Positions 14,799-19,642 of a DNA stretch of 19,642 nt are shown here, piece after piece (within the stretch, counting starts at the first letter, position 1; each line of letters opens with the position of its first letter). The stretch spans positions 1 through 19,642 of the forward strand of contig LT642396.1 in NCBI GenBank assembly GCA_900128585.1, given 5' to 3'. Origin of the DNA: Stramenopiles sp. TOSAG23-3. Lineage: Eukaryota; Sar. The notes beneath the pieces were generated by a model. The model was not told where the DNA came from and searched no databases. It saw nothing but the letters and a program-made list of their open reading frames with translations. A program made the position numbers and the translations under genes.

Positions 14799-17675
14799 AT
14801 GCAAATCAATCCAGAGCCATTTCCAAGTAAGAAACAAGCAAAGACAGACGCAACCCGGCCTTCTGCACGGTCATTCGACGGGAAACAAGGAAACAAAAAC
14901 ATGAGCAATGTGGTAACCCCAGAAATGGCCGACAGGGCTGAAAACGGAGAAATGGGACAGAAGGGGGCGGTCCTGGTCAAGGAGAACCTTTCCTGGACCG
15001 ACCGAGTCCTAGGCCACAAGTACTTTACGTTTACAATGTCGGCGTGGACGACGTGGGCCCTCTTTGGGGACGACCTCCGGATGCTCCTAACGGACAGGAC
15101 GGCTGACAACTTTTTCTACGTAATGGCAATTATCGCGCTGCTGCTGTTCGTATTCGAGCTTGCCCTTAACTTTTACTCCAGAAAGAGCTGGCGCTTCGGG
15201 TTTTACTTCTGGCTGGACTTCTTGGCCACCCTCTCCCTGATCCCGGACATCGGGTGGATCTGGGACCCAATGTCCGCCGCCCTGCTTGGGGGGGACGACG
15301 AGGCGCAGAAAGCCGCCAACGCCGGAAAGCCGGCCCGGGCTGGCACGAAGACCGGCCGCGTCGTGCGAATCGTACGGTTGGTTCGTATGGTCCGAATGGT
15401 CAAGCTCTACAAAATGAACGGTGGGGACGACGACGACATGAGGGTGCAGCGAATGCAGAAGCAGGCCCCTAGCAAGGTCGGGAGCGTGCTCTCTGAGAAA
15501 ATCACCCGGAAGACCATCATCCTCGTCCTCTTCATGATCCTCGCCATGCCCATCATTGACGGGTTTGGGGACACCTACAACATGTTCCAAGACTACGGCC
15601 TGCAGGGCCTCCACAGTGCTGCGGCCGACTTCAACTGCAACAACCGGCTCAACAGTGCCGGGCCATTCAAAATCGACCAGAATAGGTTCTTCAGGCCCAT
15701 GCTTGAGAACTACGCCCGGGAGGCTGGGCGCTTGATGTACTTGGAGGTCCATGGCATCGACAGGAACAGGACGGACGAGTGGTTGCCCATCATCAAGTGG
15801 GAATCCAAAGAACAGTACGACGCCACCTCGAAGGCCGCAACGGATGGGAAAGGCCAGGTCGAAATCAAGAACAACGAGCTCCGGGCATGGAGGACGTCCT
15901 GGGGGGAGGCGGAGTACGCGTTTGACATCCGAAAACTGGAGAAGATCGACACCCACTGGCGCCCGAGCGAACTCGGAAAGATCACCGTCAGCGGGTGCTA
16001 CAACAGCTTCTTTGCGTCGAACTGCACCGACGAATCCAAATTCATGGTCGCCGACTCGAGCGAAAAAGGAAAGTGCACAAGTTTGGCCATTTTCAACATG
16101 AAACCGGAGGCCCAGGTTGCCGCGGGGATGAACATTTTGAAGACCCTCTTTGTCATGGGACTTTTGGTGTACGGGGCGCTGGCCTTCTCCAAGGACGCCC
16201 AGAAGTTGGTCATTGGGCCGATCGAGCGAATGCTTGACACGGTCCAGCTGTTGGCCGAAAACCCCCTTGCAAACACGGCGGACGCCGGGTTCGACCCCGA
16301 CGAAGGGGACACAGCAAACCAGCAAAAGCAAGGGTACGAGACGGCCCTGCTGGAGCGGACCCTGAAGAAGGTCAGCAGCCTCATGCAAGTCGGTTTCGGG
16401 GCCGCCGGCGCGGAGATCATCGGGGGAAACATGCAGTCAAGCGACGGGGGCGTGGACGCCATGGTCGACGGTGTCATGATCACCGCCGTGTACGGCTTCT
16501 GCGACATTCGAAAGTTCACAGACACGACCGAGTGCCTTCAGGAAGAGGTCATGACGTACGTCAACAAGCTCGGCGACCTGGTGCACGGAAGCACGCACGC
16601 GTACTACGGAATGGCCAACAAGAACGTCGGGGACGCATTTTTGCTGTCCTGGAAAATCTGCGACGGGCTGCTCCCTGGGTTCAACAACTTCAAGGACACC
16701 CAGCACGGCCCAGGGTTTTACGACTTCGACGAACACCAGCGCCTCCGCGCCCAGAAGAAGTGGGAGCGGGCCCTTGAGCAAGAGGAGGACTGGAACTACC
16801 GATTGAAAAAAATGTACCAAAACGATGCCCCGGAAGAAGACATCAAAAAGCTCCAGGCGGAGATGACCGCCCTTCCCCCGGAAGGTGAGATTAAACTTGC
16901 GCGCCCCAGCGCGGGCAAAGGAAAGAAGCTGCGCCACGTGAGCCCGACCGAGATGGCCGACAGCGCCTTCACGGCGTTCTTGAAAGCGTGCGTAGACTTG
17001 TACAACGCGAACGCCGACGGCAATTTAAGCATGTACTTGAAGTACCCGCGCGTAGTGCAACGGTTTGGGACGAAGTTCACGATTAAGATGGGATTTGGCA
17101 TGCACGTGGGATGGTGCGTGCAAGGCGCGATAGGATCGAGTTACAAAATTGACTGCACGTATTTGTCGCCCCACTGTGAGATGGCCGACAGGCTGGAAGC
17201 TGGTTCGAAGATCTTTGAGACGCCAATAAACCTGAGCCACTGGATGGTGGCGCTGATGTCCCCGACCATCAAGAAGCACTTGCGCGCGATAGACAGAATC
17301 AAAGTGTCCGGGGTACCAGTACCAATGACGGTGTACACGTTCGACATTTACAATTATGTCAAAGGCGTGTTTACGCCAAGAGTTAGGGGGGGCCGACAGG
17401 CTTCGTGTGACTTTTTCGACGACAATCAATATGCTGAGCTGCAGCTTGGTATGGACCCAATGTTCTTGCCAAAGTTTCGCGAAGGTTACCAATATTACAT
17501 ACAAGGTTTGTGGGACAAGGCTCGGGATGTGTTTTTAGAAGTCTTAAAAATGCCAAGTGCCAATCAATACTTACGGCCAGACGGCCCCACCACCCAGCTA
17601 ATGCAATACATGAGCGAACATGAATTTGTTGCCGGGAAACAATGGAAGGGGGTGCATGAATTGGCGGGCTATTAA
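14799..17675 (+). CDS. Voltage-sensor-like six-pass class III nucleotide cyclase
   Basis: This is a 958-residue membrane cyclase. Residues 75-205 resemble a voltage-sensor domain: S1 75-97, S2 104-125 with E120, S3 132-150 with D140, and S4 187-205 with seven basic residues at every third place (R187, R190, R193, R196, R199, K202, K205). A fifth span is at 239-258. An outer domain of about 185 residues follows with C280, C400, C409 and C426. The sixth span is 446-463. No K+ filter is present. A signalling helix (P474-I-E-R-M) and the VGFGAAGAEIIG motif precede the class III cyclase domain (about 556-850): metal Asp D569 and D612, Lys K608 and Thr T787 suggesting ATP as substrate, Arg R798, but Glu E794 in place of the catalytic Asn. 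An insert of about 90 residues lies at 625-715. The C-terminal 875-958 is helical and TPR-like. It would act as a homodimer. The first ATG is used; the ATG at 14901 (A at -3) gives 924 residues. Confidence 0.88.
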   Translation: MQINPEPFPSKKQAKTDATRPSARSFDGKQGNKNMSNVVTPEMADRAENGEMGQKGAVLVKENLSWTDRVLGHKYFTFTMSAWTTWALFGDDLRMLLTDRTADNFFYVMAIIALLLFVFELALNFYSRKSWRFGFYFWLDFLATLSLIPDIGWIWDPMSAALLGGDDEAQKAANAGKPARAGTKTGRVVRIVRLVRMVRMVKLYKMNGGDDDDMRVQRMQKQAPSKVGSVLSEKITRKTIILVLFMILAMPIIDGFGDTYNMFQDYGLQGLHSAAADFNCNNRLNSAGPFKIDQNRFFRPMLENYAREAGRLMYLEVHGIDRNRTDEWLPIIKWESKEQYDATSKAATDGKGQVEIKNNELRAWRTSWGEAEYAFDIRKLEKIDTHWRPSELGKITVSGCYNSFFASNCTDESKFMVADSSEKGKCTSLAIFNMKPEAQVAAGMNILKTLFVMGLLVYGALAFSKDAQKLVIGPIERMLDTVQLLAENPLANTADAGFDPDEGDTANQQKQGYETALLERTLKKVSSLMQVGFGAAGAEIIGGNMQSSDGGVDAMVDGVMITAVYGFCDIRKFTDTTECLQEEVMTYVNKLGDLVHGSTHAYYGMANKNVGDAFLLSWKICDGLLPGFNNFKDTQHGPGFYDFDEHQRLRAQKKWERALEQEEDWNYRLKKMYQNDAPEEDIKKLQAEMTALPPEGEIKLARPSAGKGKKLRHVSPTEMADSAFTAFLKACVDLYNANADGNLSMYLKYPRVVQRFGTKFTIKMGFGMHVGWCVQGAIGSSYKIDCTYLSPHCEMADRLEAGSKIFETPINLSHWMVALMSPTIKKHLRAIDRIKVSGVPVPMTVYTFDIYNYVKGVFTPRVRGGRQASCDFFDDNQYAELQLGMDPMFLPKFREGYQYYIQGLWDKARDVFLEVLKMPSANQYLRPDGPTTQLMQYMSEHEFVAGKQWKGVHELAGY

Positions 17676-17707
17676 GGATGAGAAGGAGAGATTTAATTTG
17701 ATTCAAC

Positions 17708-17725
17708 AAGAAAATTGGCTGTTAT
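17708..17725 (+). repeat. 18-nt shared element, copy 2
   Basis: This exact copy of aagaaaattggctgttat starts 33 nt past the cyclase stop codon, in the sense direction. It could be a 3' UTR or mRNA 3'-end element. Paired with copy 3, it could also be one end of a 478-bp inverted-repeat unit (17708-18185). No matching target-site duplication is visible outside the pair. Confidence 0.75.
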
Positions 17726-18130
17726 GATATGATTAAAATGAAGAGACTTAAATAGTGCCAAAAAAATGTTTTAACACGAGTAGTTTAATGTAACACCCAC
17801 AAACCACAAATGTTAGAAACAAAATATGCAATAATATAATGTATCATACGTTAACCTTGGCAAATTTAATGTGTGTGTGCAGATTCATTTCCGCGGTATC
17901 ATATGATATCATATGATACATGCTATTGCTGATCCTCCCCAAGTTCTTGTCAAGATTCCAATTGGCAAGGAAACAGCGGTTAATTGTAAAACAAATTAAT
18001 TGTTAAAAAGTTATATTGAAAACGATTATATTTATTTATCTTTTTCATTTTACAAAACGATAACGGTGTCGCAAAGAGACTAAATGGAGCGTTGACACAC
18101 TTTAATTAAACCCACGGGCGTCCCGATCGA

Positions 18131-18216
18131 TTTAAAAAAAACAAGGCGAGAGAAACAATTACTTTAAATAACAGCCAATTTTCTTCTTTTAAAAAAAAAA
18201 ACAAGGCGAGAGAAAC
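18131..18216. repeat. 60-bp-period direct repeat
   Basis: The word acaaggcgagagaaac occurs at 18141-18156 and 18201-18216, each preceded by TTT and a run of A. The unit is therefore a duplicated 26- to 30-bp block (18131-18156 and about 18187-18216) with about 30 bp between, and that spacer holds copy 3 of the 18-nt element. On the minus strand this is the 3' flank of the Jhy-like gene. Confidence 0.85.
18168..18185 (-). repeat. 18-nt shared element, copy 3
   Basis: The reverse strand reads aagaaaattggctgttat, identical to copies 1 and 2. It lies about 90 nt past the stop codon of the Jhy-like gene in the sense direction of that gene, so two convergent genes each carry the element in the same orientation relative to their own transcript. 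Confidence 0.75.
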
Positions 18217-18273
18217 CGTTCGCCTGCCTCTCCCCCAGCGCGCCGGCATCATCCTTGGCTGGCGTGACAACGA

Positions 18274-19467
18274 TCAAAACCCGTACTCCCGTCGAATCGC
18301 ATCTACGTTGTACCTTGAACTTTGGTGTTCCATTTCTAGCTGGTCCAGCTGGCTCATTTCCCCGTGCCGCCTTTCCCACGTCTCTTGGTCTGGTTCGTCC
18401 ATGAAATCGTCCCCATCGCCATAGACGCCCCCGCCGTTGCCGTACGAGTCATTGCCGTATTCATTTATGTTTTCCTTCCGTCCTAATCTAGAGATGCCCG
18501 AGTTCTGTTTGAAGCCCTGCGGCTTTGGTATGTTTTGTGCGTACATCCTCGCCTTCTCTCTGACCGAGAGCTTCTTCTCGTTTCCCTTCTTCGACTTCCT
18601 CTTCGACGCAGTTATCATCTTTTGGTTTATTGCGCGAAGGTTCAGTGAAAAATCCTTGACTCTCTGCTTGTTCGCCCGCTTCTTTATCAAGTGCTCTGAG
18701 TTCAAATCGGCCGGAAGCTTTCCGAGTTCTACGTACTCTTGGGAGTGGATCCGTTTGTACTCTGAGAGGGTCTTGGGTCGGTAATTCACGGACCTGCTTT
18801 GGCGGCTAAAGTACAGCCCCCCATTCGGAGAATTCTGCGCAAGCTCTTCGTTTCTATTTTCCCTTCGTTGGTACCCATTGTACGTCTCTGGGCGGCGCTG
18901 CGGCTGCTGGCGCTGCGGAGGGTGGCCCATGCCGCGGGGGCGGCGGGCCCCGGCACTGGCCATGGGCCTCCCTGCCCTGGGCGACTTTCCATTCCTTCTT
19001 CTCCCTTCGCGCGGCAGGCTGCCCCCTTTTCCACCGCTGTAGTCGAACTGAGAGTTCGATGGGCCGCTGTTGTACGGGATGGATTCCCCGCCCCCTCCCT
19101 GGTGCACCATTTGCGGGCCGCCGTAAGCGTTTTGCATGGGCGCGTTCCCCCCGCCGTTGTTGTAGTCAAACATCATGTGGCCCGGCTGCAGCGCCGCCTG
19201 GTGAAGGTCGTTCAGTCCTGGCCGCCCCCCCATCTGGGGTGGCATTTGCATCTGCATGCCGCCGCCGTAGGCCTGCTGCTGGTTGACTTGGTGCTGCGGC
19301 GGTTGTCGTTGCTGTTTCTGCTCCCTCCTATTCCCGTTCCCTTGTCGCTGTCTACTGACCACCCTTCCGTCCGAGACACGTTTGTGCTCACCGCTGGGCG
19401 TGGTGGTGGTCACCTTTCCCTTAAATCGAGCAATGAAGTTGCTCTGCGGCTGTCCCCTCCTCGGCAT
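18274..19467 (-). CDS. Jhy-like (C11orf63-type) ciliary protein
   Basis: This is a 397-residue protein. Residues 1-215 are disordered, rich in Q, G, R, P and M. The conserved part starts near 228: Y-R-P-K-T-L-S-E-Y-K, then Y-V-E-L-G-K-L-P-A-D-L, then a basic helix to about 280. A second block at 301-316, V-R-E-K-A-R-M-Y-A-Q-N-I-P-K-P, and a C-terminal helix L-E-M-E-H-x-x-x-R-Y-N-V-D-A-I-R-R-E complete it. These blocks and their order resemble my recollection of the Jhy/C11orf63 family, which is needed for motile cilia in vertebrates and occurs in flagellated protists. If correct, the host makes motile flagella. The N-terminal low-complexity region is longer than needed and probably unstructured. 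The start is the ATG with A at -3. The family call rests on motif memory, not a search. Confidence 0.68.
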   Translation of the reverse strand: MPRRGQPQSNFIARFKGKVTTTTPSGEHKRVSDGRVVSRQRQGNGNRREQKQQRQPPQHQVNQQQAYGGGMQMQMPPQMGGRPGLNDLHQAALQPGHMMFDYNNGGGNAPMQNAYGGPQMVHQGGGGESIPYNSGPSNSQFDYSGGKGGSLPREGRRRNGKSPRAGRPMASAGARRPRGMGHPPQRQQPQRRPETYNGYQRRENRNEELAQNSPNGGLYFSRQSRSVNYRPKTLSEYKRIHSQEYVELGKLPADLNSEHLIKKRANKQRVKDFSLNLRAINQKMITASKRKSKKGNEKKLSVREKARMYAQNIPKPQGFKQNSGISRLGRKENINEYGNDSYGNGGGVYGDGDDFMDEPDQETWERRHGEMSQLDQLEMEHQSSRYNVDAIRREYGF

Positions 19468-19642
19468 ATTTGTTGCGTATGTATGTGTATAGCTGCTATA
19501 ATTTAATTACTGTCCAGGTTCTACCGACCGTGTCAACGCCAATAAAAGTTAGAATGACTGGTCAGGGTGGGAGGGATAGCTGGTGGAACCACACGCTCGT
19601 TCGTTTCTTTGTTCGATAAGTACGTATGAACAATCCCTAACG
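19468..19642. other. 5' flank of the Jhy-like gene
   Basis: The last 175 bases lie upstream of the minus-strand Jhy-like gene. They include a TATA-like stretch on the minus strand near 19495-19507, but distance and context do not decide a promoter. No other feature was seen. Confidence 0.4.

Larger units (their letters stand above)
17676..18273. other. Convergent 3' intergenic region with inverted 18-nt elements
   Basis: This lies between the convergent cyclase and Jhy-like genes. It contains two inverted copies of the 18-nt element (17708-17725 and 18168-18185), a 60-bp-period direct repeat around the second copy, and a tandem atcatatgat palindrome near 17898-17917. No gene was seen. Confidence 0.6.

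Noticed and set aside
15087-16388. 433-codon open frame on the minus strand inside the cyclase gene
   Set aside because: It is a by-product of GC-ending codons on the coding strand. The translation has no recognisable domain, and the plus strand encodes a clear membrane cyclase.
18799-19506. 235-codon plus-strand open frame opposite the Jhy-like gene
   Set aside because: It mirrors the low-complexity Q/G/R/P-rich region of the minus-strand gene and shows only repetitive V/A/R/L residues with no domain.
1-19642. Giant-virus or bacterial origin, given the lack of introns
   Set aside because: The long AT-rich spacers, the set of eukaryotic membrane and ciliary proteins, and the absence of any viral hallmark gene or ribosome-binding-site pattern argue for a nuclear, intron-poor genome.
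1-19642. tRNA or rRNA genes
   Set aside because: I looked in the spacers for tRNA A- and B-box words and rRNA-like sequence and saw none, although a covariance search was not possible.

Overview
The window is nuclear-type DNA of a eukaryote, most likely a unicellular, flagellated protist or alga; I cannot name the lineage. The evidence is threefold. The proteins are eukaryotic: a two-pore K+ channel, a U-box ubiquitin ligase, a TREX-type UAP56-binding motif, a Tudor plus GATA-like zinc-finger protein, a protist-type membrane nucleotide cyclase and a Jhy-like ciliary protein. The intergenic DNA is AT-rich with many homopolymers and simple repeats, while the coding DNA is more GC-rich. All three standard stop codons are used (TAG, TGA and TAA), so the code is standard. 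Every gene can be read as a single uninterrupted ORF, so the locus is intron-poor; one gene (the U-box protein) may have an unseen 5' exon. The left edge is a run of 31 G residues, which looks like a contig-end artefact.

Layout: nine protein genes. (1) 653-1831 (+), Tudor-like plus GATA-like zinc finger plus a charged coiled coil. (2) 2045-3220 (-), secreted LRR protein, convergent with gene 1. (3) 4327-5610 (+), a C2-like domain protein, divergent from gene 2. (4) 6039-7244 (+), a UAP56-binding-motif protein with a Gly/Asn/Lys repeat and a dsRBD-like C-terminus. (5) 7564-9447 (-), a type I membrane protein with a predicted seven-bladed propeller ectodomain and three Cys-rich repeats. (6) 9932-11242 (-), a membrane-anchored U-box protein with a Cys-rich outer domain. 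(7) 12031-13281 (+), a two-pore K+ channel with an EF-hand-like loop in its central linker. (8) 14799-17675 (+), a voltage-sensor-like, six-pass nucleotide cyclase. (9) 18274-19467 (-), a Jhy-like ciliary protein, convergent with gene 8.

Genes 5 to 8 form a run of membrane signalling proteins: two putative surface receptors, a K+ channel with a possible Ca2+-binding loop, and a cyclase behind a textbook S4 segment. Genes 7 and 8 lie on the same strand. The 1.5 kb between them holds a dense cluster of TTACGTRA-type palindromic sites. This suggests a membrane-potential, Ca2+ and cyclic-nucleotide signalling theme in a flagellated cell. Physical linkage in a eukaryote is only weak evidence for shared function.

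The most interesting signals are: the cyclase, with S4-type voltage-sensor residues, an extracellular domain where a channel would have its pore, and Glu in place of the catalytic Asn; an 18-nt element present three times, twice in sense orientation just after stop codons; the TTACGTRA cluster; the receptor-like U-box protein; and a 116-nt foldback near the left end.
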